64,000 nt of DNA, taken from Dasypus novemcinctus. Its lineage: Eukaryota; Chordata; Mammalia; Cingulata; Dasypodidae. A model generated the notes under the pieces. That model ran no database searches and was not told the origin of the DNA. It saw only the letters and a program-made list of their open reading frames with translations. The translations under genes were made by a program, and so were the position numbers. The first letter of the stretch is position 1; each line of letters opens with the position of its first letter. Positions 44,757-56,665 of the stretch are shown piece after piece. The stretch lies in assembly GCF_030445035.2 (NCBI RefSeq), contig NC_080675.1, positions 62,512,544 through 62,576,543 of the forward strand. The letters run 5' to 3'.

Positions 44757-44824
44757 CTTCTTTCCTTCCTTTCCGGCTAGGCGCGGGCAGAAACAGAAGA
44801 GCAACGCGGACGCCAAATTGACCG
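44757..44824 (+). other. RPL36AL: RPL36AL non-coding first exon with 5'TOP tract
   Basis: The exon starts in an oligopyrimidine tract (cttctttccttcctttcc), as expected for mRNAs of translation proteins under mTOR/LARP1 control. It ends at a strong donor, accg|gtaagc. The intron 44825-45369 ends in attacag, 31 bp before the ATG. The start base is inferred from the TOP motif. Confidence 0.7.
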
Positions 44825-45349
44825 GTAAGCGAAGAACGCGACTGTAATCCTTTCGAAAGGTGCATTTTTTGCTCAGAATTTGGGGATGGGCCAGAAGCCT
44901 GTAAGAGAGGGAAGGCGAGACCCGTTGCCTTGGTTGAGTTGAAGACTAGCTTCTTACAGGAAAGGGCCCTCGCTAGGCGGCCTCCTGGCCGGTGAGGCAC
45001 GCCGGCCTGTTAAGGACACGTCAGCCTCAGGGCTGCTGACGGGTTACCGTGCTGAGGAAGGGAAAAGTGAAACTGGCTGATAAGGTTCTCGGAAAAGGAA
45101 CCGGGCGGGCCAGGCGATAAGGTAGTACTGGGCGCGCTGAATCTCTCGTACCTAAGAGCTACAAAATGGAGGAAGAGGCTTTGGGGACGGGATGCGAGAA
45201 GAAAACTTGAAAACTAGTCTTGGTCCTCTCTTTCTGCAAAAGAAAATTAGATAAGCATTACTGAATTAAGTAGCGTTCGCTGTATTTTCCTATAATTGTT
45301 CATATATATAGCATTTCCACTTTTCAGAATGTTTAACATATCCATTTGA

Positions 45350-45721
<372 letters not shown>

Positions 45722-45790
45722 GCTTGAATGGGTTTTTTCCCTTTTAATTTTGAGGGGGAATAATGAAACTACAGAAGTTACCTGTATGGA

Positions 45791-45796
45791 AATAAA
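45791..45796 (+). terminator. RPL36AL polyadenylation signal AATAAA
   Basis: AATAAA lies 70 bases after the stop codon, giving a compact 3' UTR typical of ribosomal protein genes. Confidence 0.8.
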
Positions 45797-45829
45797 TAGT
45801 GATATTCTTATTCAAAGTTTTTTTGTGTG

Positions 45830-46249
45830 TTTTTTTTTTAAAAATAGGATTGCATGCATAATTAATTTAGCTCTTTATTAAGGAAATAACTACATTATTT
45901 ACGAAGTTAATTGAAAATTATTCTCTTCTCAAATTCACATCATTTATATTTAGTTTCACAAGAATTGGAGTTTTTGAATTTGTGTATAAAAGAAGGCAGG
46001 AGTCCAGCCTCAAACTTTATATCCAGGTAAATCATATACAGGTTAAAAAAAAACACAACTGTTTGTTTTCTGTTTGGTTGCAAATGTGGGTGAATTCATA
46101 ATCATGATTGGTGAGCAGCTGGGTAGGATCTCAGATTTTGAAAATATAAGAGGATAAACCTGGCCTGTGTATAGCAAACTGGGCAGATGACTCAAATTGG
46201 GGGATGGAGTTGTCTTCTTCGAATTGTGGTGACCAATAGGAATTATTAG
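45830..46249. other. Stretch downstream of RPL36AL
   Basis: AT-rich, with no gene or nameable repeat seen. Confidence 0.5.
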
Positions 46250-46412
46250 GTGCATACAGCTATTTAAAAATAAAGCTGCTGTTCCTCAGTTAATACTAGC
46301 CACATTCCAGTGTTCAATAGCAGCCAGTAGGTAGTGACTATCCTATTGAATAGAGCAGATATGGACCATTTCTATTCACAGAAAGTTCTGGACAACACTT
46401 TTTGAGATTGTA
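46250..46412. mobile_element. hAT-like MITE fragment
   Basis: Same family as 12305-12455 (ctagccacattccagtgttc, acagaaagttctggacaac). Confidence 0.5.
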
Positions 46413-46424
46413 TCTTTTTTTTTT

Positions 46425-47305
46425 CCTTTTTTTTTTTTAATATTATATTAAAAAAATACGAGGTCCCCATATACCCCGCACCCCCTCACCCCACTCCTCC
46501 CCCCATAACAACAATCTCCTCCATCATTGTGAGACATTCATTCATAGATTTTGGTGAATACATCTCTGAGCACCTCTGTGCTTCATGGTCAATGGTCCAC
46601 ATCATAGCCCACACTCTCACACGTTCCACCCAGTGGGCCATAGGAGGACATACAATGTCCGGTAACTGTCCCTGCAGCATCACCTAGGACAACTCCCAAG
46701 TCCCGAAAACGCCTCCACATCTCATCTCTTCCTCCCATTCCCTAACCCCAGCAGCCACCGTGGCCACTTTCTTTATACCAATGCCACATTTTCTTTGATT
46801 ACTAATCACAGTAGTTCATGAATAGATTATTAGTAAGTCCTCTCTAATCCATATTCTATTCCTCCATCCTGTGGACCTTGGAATGGTTGTGTCCACTCCA
46901 CATCTATATCAAGAGGGGGCTTAGATTCCACATGGATGCTGGATGCAATCCTCCTGCTTTTGGTTATAGGCACTCTTGGCTCCATGGTGTGGTGGTTGAC
47001 TTTCTTCAACTCCATGTTTGCTGAGTGGGGTAAGTCCAATAAACCAGAGTGTAGGAGCTGAAGTCTTTTGAGGCTCAGGGCCTGGCTATCACATGGTCAT
47101 CCAGAGATTCAGGTCTCCTGGGTATATATTAAACTCCAGCACCAACTACAGTTCCCGGTAAAAGTAACAGGAGAGACTTGTGAACAAAGATCACATCTGA
47201 GTCCAGCTCCATCACACAGAAACACAAACTCCAAAGTAGGGCCAACTGACATGGCACTGAACTCCATCTGTCATGACCATAGAACCTATGGGTCTCTGTA
47301 GCCCT
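46425..47305 (-). mobile_element. L1-type 3' region, minus
   Basis: Reverse of the last 900 bp of 24770-26360, from the poly(T) and gaggtccccatataccc to ctccatctgtcatgacc. Confidence 0.65.
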
Positions 47306-47814
47306 AACGTGAGGCAGGAGTTCAAAATTGATTTTCCAATTACGAAAAGTTATGAAACTGGTTAGTTGAAAAAATCATGAGTCCATGACAACATAAACAT
47401 TGTTTTTTGAACCTTAGAATGTACTCTTCAGAGATACTCAAATATTAGAGACATCTTAGTGCGGACAATTGAGGTAAACAGTATGATGGAAGGTTGAAAC
47501 TTAGAATGAAAAAGGAACTAAGCCTAGTAATTATGAAAGGCAAGAAAGAACGAGAAGTTGACTAATCAAAATGACAGGAAAAATAAACTGGGAAAAGGTA
47601 TGAATTATGAGAAGGCAAATACTGCTTTTTGTGTGACTGTTGACTAAGACATTTAACATGAGGATTGCTTGTAAATGAGTAGTTTAAAGAGGTTAAAGGG
47701 CTAGAGTATAATTGAGACTTAATACTTATTCCCAATATTGCCTATTAGAACTGCATATAATGAATAATTGTTTTTCTAAAATAAAAAATCTGGTGCACAA
47801 GTCAATTTTTAAAC
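47306..47814. other. Intergenic stretch, unassigned
   Basis: AT-rich; no gene or nameable repeat. Confidence 0.45.
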
Positions 47815-48058
47815 ACCACAAAACGGGAACAGATGTGGCTCAAACAATTGAGTGCCTGCTTCCCACATGGGAGTCTGGGGTTTGATCCTCAGTGCCTCAA
47901 AAAAGCAAAAACAGTAAGCAATCAAACCAACTTGGGAACTGATGTTTCTCAGTGGTTAAGTGCTGGCTTCCCACATAAGAAGTCCTGGGTTGGATCCCTC
48001 ACCAAAACAAGCATACACATACACACCACAAAACACACACACACACATACCACAAAAC
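47815..48058 (+). mobile_element. Dimeric tRNA-Ala-like SINE, plus, with AC-repeat tail
   Basis: Units start near 47826 and 47934. accacaaaac encloses the pair (47815-47824, 48049-48058). The tail carries an (AC)n microsatellite. Confidence 0.85.
48005..48058. repeat. (AC)n microsatellite
   Basis: An impure acacac run in the SINE tail. Confidence 0.85.
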
Positions 48059-48876
48059 TTTTTTTAAAAAGCCATGTTTTAATAAAGTGGTTTTGTAATA
48101 TTTATGGACAATCCTTCACCAACTGAAGAGCTTAGAACATTCTAAGATATTTTACTAAATTACAGAGTTCTTAGTCTGAAGACCAGAAGAAAATTAACTT
48201 CAGAAGGCAGTAGAAATCCTGAGCTTAAAATCACTGAGCTGGATGCATGGGACCTCCCCCTCCCAGCACATGGAACAAAATCAGCTTTTAAAATTTAAGG
48301 CTTGTTGCATTATATGTATATATTTTTTAGGTGAAAAACATCTATGAAGAATACAGAAGTCTTGCTGGAAGAATGTGACGACTAGCAATAAAATTTAAAT
48401 CCACCCAAAGAATTACTCCTCTCATCTCTGAGAGTATCAGCTCTGAGTACAGACCATGTTTTGTATATCCTATACAAATGAAGTTTTAATAAACATACAA
48501 TATTTAAAACTAGTCAGGAATGTTTGAATTTTCCAAAAAAAGCTCCAAAGAAGAAACATTTTAGGGAGACAAGGCAGTATTTGCCTCAGACATAGTCTTA
48601 CATAGACCCCTCTCTATTTTCAAGGCCAAAACAGAAATGACACTATACCCCTGGAGAGGCTTTTCTCCAACAACTGTTGCTCTTTCCCTTCCTTTGTTCC
48701 CAGAACTGCTAATGAGGCTATTACAGTAATCCAGGGGAGAGGCCGATTTGAACTAGGGCAGTGGGACTGAAGAGAACAATTCTACTGATTCTAATTTCCA
48801 ATATTCTTTAAAATTGTTTCTTTTTCCATTCCCTCTGTCATAATTCAAATCATCATCATTTAATTGGTCTATTGCT
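48059..48876. other. Intergenic stretch with a possible exon
   Basis: No recognised gene or repeat. Around 48331-48378 an acceptor-like site is followed by a short open frame and AATAAA motifs; see findings. Confidence 0.35.
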
Positions 48877-49108
48877 ATCAACTTTTTTTTTTTGAGGGAT
48901 TGGGATTGAACTCAGTACCTCACATGTGGGAATCCAATGCTCAACCACTAAGCCACATTAGCTCCCCTGAGGTGGTTTTTTCATTTGTTTGCTTGATGTT
49001 TGCTTTTTTGTTTTAAGGAAGCACCGGAAACTGAACCCAGGACCTCCCATGTGGGAAGAAGGTGCACAACCACTTGAGCCACATCTGCTCCCCTTCCCAT
49101 CAACTTTT
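48877..49108 (-). mobile_element. Dimeric tRNA-Ala-like SINE, minus
   Basis: Antisense units at about 48890-48966 and 49010-49096. Target repeat atcaactttt lies at 48877-48886 and 49099-49108. Confidence 0.83.
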
Positions 49109-49559
49109 TCCCCTCCCCTCCCCTTCCTCCTCCTTCTCTCACCCTGCTGTTTTTTTGCTGTGTCCATTTGCTGTGTGATCTTCTGGATCTATTTCTCTTT
49201 TTGTCTTCTTGTTTTTCTCCTCTAGGATTCACTGGGATTCGATCCTGGGGATCGCTGATGTGGAGAGAGGTTCCCTGTCACTTGCGCCACCTCAGTTAAT
49301 GGTTTCTGTTACGCCTTGCCTTGGTTCTCTCCTTTGTCTCCCTTTTGTTGCATCATCATCTTGCTGCATGACTCACTTGTGCAGGCACTGGCTCACTGCA
49401 CAGGTACTTGCACAGGCACTCAGCTCACCGTGTGGGTACTTGGCTTGCTACATGGGCATGCTTTTCACCAGGAGGTCCCAGGGATCGAACTGGGTCCTCC
49501 CCTATGGTAGGTAGAAGCCCAATCACTTGAACCACATCTGCTTCCCACCATCAACTTTT
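49099..49559 (-). mobile_element. Long chimeric DAS-SINE, minus, in the same target site
   Basis: It has the long-type layout with two tRNA-like units. It is flanked by atcaactttt at 49099-49108 and 49550-49559, sharing one target copy with the neighbouring dimer. Confidence 0.85.
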
Positions 49560-49786
49560 AAATTAAAAACCTTAAACATATTTAATGATAATCACAAAAG
49601 TTAAAAAAAAAAAAAAGCTAATACACCAACCCTCTAATATAGACTAGTAATCAGTAAAAGGTGGTATGCTTAAACATTTAAGCATATGTGTAATATGTAG
49701 TTTCATATTTTTAAAAATGTTCACTATAATTGAGAACCTGTTAGTCCTCTGAGGTATATTGCCTGCATACAGAAATTCAATCTAAT

Positions 49787-50139
49787 TAAAATTTAAGAGG
49801 GAGCAGATGTGGCTTAAGTAGTTGGGTGGCCGCCTCTCACATTGGAGGTCCTGGGTTTGGCTTCTGATGCCTCCTAAAGAAGACAAGCAGATGCTGCAAT
49901 GAACAAATGACACACTGAACCAGCAGACGCCACAATGAGAAGATGCCACAACCAGCAGACACCACAGATGCTGCAACTACCACAAAGAGCAGAAGCCACA
50001 ACCAGCAATGCTGCAACCAGCATGGAGTGGATGTGGCTCAAGTGGCTGGCAAACAGACAAGAAGCAGACAGACGAGGGCACTGGGGTGGAGGAGGGAGGT
50101 GGATTTTTAAAAAAAGGAACATTATTTTAAAAATTTAAG
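49787..50139 (+). mobile_element. tRNA-Ala-like SINE with expanded CCAGCAGA-type linker, plus
   Basis: First unit at 49800, then about 130 bp of repeated accagcagacgccaca-like sequence, then a partial second unit near 50028. taaaatttaag-type repeats flank it. Confidence 0.72.
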
Positions 50140-50210
50140 GGAAAGCTGACAAAATTCTTATGACCAGAACGATTGGGATTGATATCTGTTTAACATTAAA
50201 AAATAACCCA

Positions 50211-50484
50211 GGGGAAGTGGCTTTGCTCAATTGATTGGGCTCCCCTCTACCATATGGGAGGCCCTAGGTTCGCGTCCCAGGGCTTCCTTGTGAAGGCAAG
50301 TTGGCCCATGGCCGCAGAGAGCTGACGGCCTGTGCCCACGGAGTGCTGGCGCAGCAAGATGACACAACAAAGGGAGACAAGCAGACACAAAAGAATGTGC
50401 AGCCAATGGGCACAACAGACAACAAGCAAGCAGCGAGCGGGGGAGGGGGGAGGAATAAATCAATAAAAACATTAAAAAAAAAAA
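50211..50484 (+). mobile_element. DAS-type SINE, short-body form, plus
   Basis: tRNA-like head (ggggaagtggctttgctcaa, B box ggttcgcgtccc), short body and A-rich tail. It abuts the 5' end of the L1. Confidence 0.83.
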
Positions 50485-51489
50485 AGATAAACTTGGAGTT
50501 CTAGGAAGATGGCAGACTACAAAGAAATGGGATTCTCTTCTCTCCCAGAAATATAGTTAGAGGACAGGCTGAAATGGCCTGGAAAAAAAATCTTCTAGGG
50601 TTTAGGACACCAATGAAGACTTGCACTGCCCAGAAGAGAGAGGGACAAAGGAAAAAAATTCCAACGGCAAAACTTAAGTTAAAAGCCTTGGCTGCTACTG
50701 CTGGCACCCTTTCCCACACTAAAGATACTTTGAAATCTCAGTCCTCTAGGCTGGCTTCTGACAAAGGAGGCCCAGGGATTCAGTGCCTCAGGAAAGGGGA
50801 GAGAGAAGGATACAGCCTAAGGCTGACTCAGCTTTTGACCCACAAATTTGGTCTGCTGGGTCTCACAAGCCCTTTCAGGCTGGGTAGGACCATACTATTT
50901 TTTGCCTTGGGAGCAAGCTCTGGACCAAAGAGATGTGGCCTTTCCAACTCCCTCTCTACTAACATTGACTGATAGTTGAGAACACAGGAGTGGAATTATT
51001 TTCCTACCTGGGAAAAGGGAAGGGGCTCCCAGCTAAGGCTGGAGAACTGTCTCTGGGAAAGTTTGAATTAAAAGGCTCTTAGCTTCCAGGCAGGAACCTA
51101 TATCACATGGATTCAGTTCCAGTTGCAGCACATACACTCCAACCAGGCATTGAATTCAGAGGGCTGCCAAAGGGCCATCTGCTGACAGATCAGGGAAGTG
51201 CATGTGAAGAAATTAAATAAGTAGGAGAGGGTTTTTCCGGACTTTTTACCCTCCCTCCCCAAGGCCCTAGGAAGCAGGACTGCAACCCATTACTGGGACC
51301 ACAGCCCAGTTTTGAAAAACTAACATAGACAATCCTAACAATCCAGGTTGGACCAAGAATCAAAGAGCAGCAGTAACACACAGTTCCCACCACTAAATCC
51401 CTACAAAAGAGAGAAACTGAGCACCTGAGTAAACTGCCATCCTAATCAGATACCTAGACACCAGCAAAAAATTAAAAACCATAAAAAGG

Positions 51490-52462
51490 AAATGGAAAAC
51501 ATGGCCCACGAAAGGGAATATATCAAAGCCCCAAAGAAACACAGGATTTGAAACAACTAATCAACGAGATGCACACAAATTTCCAAAAGCAAGTGAATGA
51601 GTTGAAAAACAATATGGCTAACAAGATAAATGACATTAACAAGACATTGAGCGAGCATGAAGAAGAATTTGTAATTCTGAATAGAAAAGTAACGGAGCTC
51701 ATAGAAATGAAAGACACAATAAGTGAGATCAAAAACACATAAAGGCATACAATAGCAAATATGAAATGAAAGAATAAATGAGGGAAATGGACTTTGGCCC
51801 AGTGGTTAGGGCGTCCGTCTACCATATGGGAGGTCTGCGGTTCAAACCCCGGGCCTCCTTGACCCGTGTGGAGCTGGCCATGCGCAGTGCTGATGCGCGC
51901 AAAGAGTGCCGTGCCACGCAAGGGTGTCCCCCGCGTGGGGGAGCCCCACGCGCAAGGAGTGCGCCCGTGAGGAAAGCCGCCCAGCGTGAAAAGAAAGTGC
52001 AGCCTGCCCAGGAATGGCGCCGCCCACACTTCCCGTGTCACTGACGGCAACAGAAGTGGACAAAGAAACAAGACGCAGCAAATAGACACCAAGAACAGAC
52101 AACCAGGGGAGGGGGGGGAATTAAAATAAATAAATAAATCTTTAAAAAAAAAAAAAAAAGAAAGAAAGAAAGAATAAATGATACCAAAGAAAGAATAGCT
52201 GAAATTGAAGAAAGAACAGAAAAAATGGAAAAATTTTAGCAGGGACTCAGGGAGTTGAATGACAACACAAAATGCAACAACATATGTGTCATGGGAATCC
52301 CAGAAGAAAAGAACAGAAAGGGGACAGAAACAGTATTCGAGGGTATAATAGCTGAAAATTTCCCAACTATCATGAAAGAAATGAACTTACATATTCAAGA
52401 GGCACAGCATACCCCAAACAGAATAAACCCAAATAGATCCACTCCAAGACACATACTACTCA
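51490..52462 (+). pseudogene. L1 ORF1 relic, coiled-coil and RRM part
   Basis: The frame reads NDINKTLSEHEEEFVILNRK in a coiled coil, and after the SINE NICVMGIPEEKNRKGTETVF, the start of the L1 RRM. ORF1 protein normally forms trimers that coat L1 RNA. The frame is cut by a SINE and then by the ERV. Confidence 0.75.
51768..52181 (+). mobile_element. DAS-III-type SINE, CpG-rich, plus, in L1 ORF1
   Basis: gaaagaataaatga flanks it at 51768-51781 and 52168-52181. It is the same young-looking subfamily as 15252 and 28011. The tail includes a GAAA run. Confidence 0.93.
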
Positions 52463-52885
52463 TAATATATCCTGTGTATGAATTCAAACTTATCTAATTC
52501 TGTAGCCAAGTGTGCCTAGTTTCTAGAAAGGCAATTAAGTAATATAGGCCCTATAGGTTTTAAATATTCAGAAAGGATGTAGACTGTACGTGTATTCAAA
52601 GTTACATCCAGATGGAATGTGGGCGATATGTTAATTCAAGCTTAGCTGGTATTCAAACAAATGGCTAAACCCTAAAAAACTAACAAAGAAAGACTTTTTG
52701 ACTCCTAAACCTCTCCTGGCCCCACCACATGTGTCTCTTGTATAAAAATAATGTAAAACCTCTACTCAGGGCTCAACTTTTTGGACAGGAATGCACCGGG
52801 CCTGGCTGGTTGTAATAAGTTTTCTTTCTCAGAGATTCCATAGCCTTCAATATGAAATCATTGAATCCTCTCTGCTTCCACTACA
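52463..52885 (+). repeat. ERV 5' LTR
   Basis: It aligns end to end with the 3' LTR. TATAAAA lies at 52741-52747. The AATAAA seen in the 3' copy is AATAAG here. It ends ccactaca. Confidence 0.85.
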
Positions 52886-52890
52886 TTTCC

Positions 52891-52908
52891 TGGGGGCTCA
52901 CCCAGGAT
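52891..52908 (+). other. ERV primer-binding site, tRNA-Pro type
   Basis: tgggggctcacccaggat, five bases after the LTR, differs from the proline primer site at three positions, two of them CpG-to-CpA changes. Confidence 0.75.
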
Positions 52909-53634
52909 CACAATGAAGGCCAGAGATGGCAGCATTTTGTTGCCCCTTTCAGATGCCTCTGAGGAAGCTGCGAGGGCTCAGGTGAACACCAGCCCAGGGT
53001 GCCCCTGGACCCCTTTTAGTCCAGAAAGAGGTTGTGGGTTCTGCTGGAGTCCTCCCAGGAAAAAAAGAGGACATACCAAAGGGTCCAAAAGGAAATCTTG
53101 AGAATGAAAAAGTTCTGCATGCCAGACAGGTAAGACCCCCTGGGGGCACAGTGTAAGAAAAACCTAACTGTAAATGTTAGAAGGAGTTCCTGATAAACTC
53201 CCAAGAGGGACCCTAGTACCCCCAAAAGTTCAGGGGGGAAGCCATCTTCTCCAGGTCTGAAAAGAAAAGAAAAAAAAGCCTGATGTTTGGTTTTAGCTAA
53301 CTGTGGGTTGGCATCTGGTTTGCCTTCACTAAGATAGTGAAGATTTGGTTACAGTGGGAGAGGCATGGATGGTTTAAGTCCTGCTCCCTACCTCACTTTA
53401 AAAAAAAGGGCCCGCTGCCTCTTGTGCCTTTATTTTAGCTGCTCTCTCTCTTTCTGCTGCCATAGGAAATGAAGCATTAATATCTAGTGCTTTCCACTGG
53501 GATGCTTCCTGAAAAATTGGTCTGGATTTGGAAGATCTTGGTTACAGAAAAATGGATTGGTTTTTGTAATTAAGCTGGGTCTGAATATGATTTGAGCAGT
53601 GGAAAGGTTTGGCCAGAAATAGGTCTTTGTTTTG
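52909..53634 (+). other. ERV leader and gag-region remnant
   Basis: Untranslated leader-like sequence with scattered stops. I see no intact gag frame and assign no domain. Confidence 0.5.
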
Positions 53635-54116
53635 GTGCTTGTATTAGTGAGCCAAAGGGGTGCTGATGCAAAATACCAGAAATCTGCTGGGTGTTATAAA
53701 GGGTATTTATTTGGGTTAGGAGCTTACAGATACCAAGCCATAAAGCATAAGTTATTTCCCTCACCTAAGTCTATTTGGAGCAAGATGGCTGATGATGTCT
53801 GCGAGAGTTCAGGCTTCCTGGATGCCTATGTTCCTGGGGCTTACTTTTCTCTGGGTTCAAGGTTCCTTCCTTCCTGGTGCTGGCTTCTCTTTCCTCTGGG
53901 TGCTGACTTCCTGGATCTTCAGCAGGAAACTCAAACATCAGAAATCCCCAACTCTGTTCTTCTCCATGCCTTTTATCTGTGAGTCCCCACCCACCAAGGG
54001 GTGGGGATGCAATGCCCTAATCATAACTCAATCATGCCCAGATACAGATCAGATTACAAGCATAATCCAATATTTCTTTTTGGAATTCATCAATTATATC
54101 AAACTGCTACAGAGCT
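53635..54116 (-). mobile_element. MaLR-type LTR inserted in the ERV
   Basis: It has the same family ends (tgtattagtgagcc, aaactgctaca). GTGCT (53635-53639) and GAGCT (54112-54116) are a probable 5-bp target repeat with one change. Length 472 bp. Confidence 0.72.
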
Positions 54117-56231
54117 GGATTGCAAATGAGCTTGTTTTGTAAACAGCAAAGGGTAGGCAGAGTCCTGTTAGAAGATCTCCTCTCCCCCCCCACAGTAAGG
54201 TTGCAATTATTAACAAGCTGTAACTCAGTTCCCCCTGGTATGAATTAAAGAGAGATAAGCCCCTCCCCCGATAGCCTACAAGGGCATTTCCCAAAAGGTA
54301 AACAAAGAAACCTCCTAGAAATAGAAGTAAAAAGTAAAAAGCTCAAAAACAGCCATACCGGAGAAATGAAAATTATGAGTCAAAACAGCTGGCTTTGTGT
54401 TTCTGTCTGTGTGCTGTGGCTCTTTAATGTTTGTCTGTTTATATGATGCCAGTGTATGTTTTCATGCCTCTGGATAGTGGTATTAAATTGTGTGAAATGG
54501 TAAACTCTGGTTAAGCTGGAACTCTGGGACGTCAGGTCAGTTGACTAAAAGGGTGTCTCTTCACTCTTCCTAGAATGATGAACACAGCTTCTGGCATGCC
54601 AGCAGGCTCCCCATGGGAGTCTCTTCTCAGGAATCAGGAAGTTCTGCCTGCTGCTGGTCCACATGGCCACAGAGCAGCCTCTGTGTAACCCTGAACTCCA
54701 GTTAAACTGGTGTAAAAAAAAAAAAAAAAAAAAGGGAACAGATAAATCTGAAATCTAGAAACCTCATGTCCTGTCTCCTTAAAAAAATGAGGAAATAAAC
54801 TTCAAACTTCTCGGTTTAAACTCAGTCATGCCTATAAAAGGTGTGAATAGTGATCAAAATAAACAAACTTCATGTGACATCAAATGCTAAAGATATAAAA
54901 TTCTTCTATTTTAATCTGTGCATAACCTTGTGTTCAACTTTGAAATCTGTGTTTAACTTTGTCAGTTTGCGTGTGCCTAGGAAATCAGATTTGGGGTTCA
55001 CTTGTTACAAGATGGATAATGGTGAAAGGTAACCTAAAAATGAAACTTTAAATGCCAATACTGTCTTGCTAGTGGATTTAATGCATAAATCACAAGTGAA
55101 ATGTATTTAATTGCTAGAAAAGCAGAAAAACTACACAAAGTTGTTACTAATAAAATTGTTTTAATTGCATAGTTAATAAATAAAGGTGTCCAAAATGATT
55201 TTAAGAAAAACTTTCTAGAAACTAAAAGTTGAAATCATTGTATAAGTACCTTTATATATATATATATATATATAAATAACTGAAATTATTACAGCAGAGT
55301 AAAGGTAGTCTAGATTTCAGCTATTGTAATGGTAATCTTAAACTAATTTACCTTTGTTTATGGCTACTCTAAGTCTATCTAGTGCTTACTCTAGTAATGG
55401 TAATTATAACTTTAAAACTTCCCTTTAATTATGGTTATTTTATAACTAAGTTCATCTTGCCCCTAGTCTTCAACTATTGTGATGGTAATTATAAACTGAG
55501 TTTGCCTTTGTTTATGGTTACTGCAAGTCTGGCCCCACCCCTAGCCTTTGCTTATGGTTCTGAAGCAAAGAAAAATTGTATCATTTAGCACTGAAAACAC
55601 TTTGGTTATAAGCCATTAATTAAGAAAGCCACAAAGTGGGGAATTGCGAATGCCTAGTCTGGAGAACCCAGCAAAGGAAAGCCTTCAGGGAAATCTTTCA
55701 AATGTTGTTTTATAGTTGAACTTATTTTGTAAAAAAAGAAAAAAAAAGTTTCAAGTAACTAAGTTGTGTTTCCATGTCAAACTATTCATGTCTGCCTATT
55801 TGCTGAGTGTATATCTTCATATATCAGGATAATAATATCAAATTAACAAATAATTCTTTAAAAAAACTCTATTCAAATTGTTAAAAATTAAATATGCAGT
55901 TATATACGTAATATTTCTAGAACCCAAATTAGGCTAAACAGTATGAAAAGGTCATATAGAAATCTGAATATAGAAATAGAAATTATTGGAAAAGGAAAAA
56001 AAAAATTTTTTTTCTGAGCTCTTTGACCTGCCCAACCCCCAGAGCCTTTGCTTTGCAAGAGCTCTGAAGGAGGGACCAGGTTTGTCAGATTAAAACTGTG
56101 TCTTCTAGGCTGGAGAATGAAATCAGATTTTTCTGTATTTCCCCATTTTAAACCTTTTGACAGCCTTAAATAAAGGTAATTACTAATCCTATTATCAAAT
56201 TTCAGTAAGTAAAGAAAAAGTCCTTAAAAGC
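54117..56231 (+). other. ERV interior, decayed
   Basis: No open frame or domain is seen. It includes a poly(A) run at 54715-54735 and a (TA)n run at 55253-55277. Confidence 0.45.
55253..55277. repeat. (TA)n microsatellite
   Basis: About 12 tandem TA units. Confidence 0.85.
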
Positions 56232-56665
56232 TATGAAAAGGGAAGTGGTTGTGGCTCAACTGATAGAGCATCCATCTACCACATGGAGGGTCCAGAGTTC
56301 GATACCCAGGGCCTCCTGACCCATGTGGTGAGCTGGCCCACACACAGTGCTGTCATGCACAAGGAGTGCTGTGCCATGCAGGGGTGTCCCCCACGTAGGG
56401 GCGCCCCATGTGAAAGGAGTTTACCCCACAAGAAGAGCCACCCCATGCAAAAAAAGCGCAGCCTGCCCAGGAATGGTTCTGCACACACGGAGAGCTGATG
56501 CAGGAAGATGATGCAACAAAAAAAAGTGACACAGTTTCCTGGTGTTGCATGACAAGAATGCAAATGGACACAGAAGAACACACAGAGAGCAGACAATGGG
56601 GGAGAGAAATAAATAATAAAAAACATCATTAGCTCTTAAAAGAAAAAAAAAAAAGGTATGAAAAG
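56232..56665 (+). mobile_element. DAS-III-type SINE in the ERV, plus
   Basis: tatgaaaag flanks it at 56232-56240 and 56657-56665. It is full length with many substitutions. Confidence 0.87.

Noticed and set aside
51523-52092. 189-codon minus-strand open frame
   Set aside because: It runs from a SINE into antisense L1 ORF1, so it is a chance fusion of two repeats.
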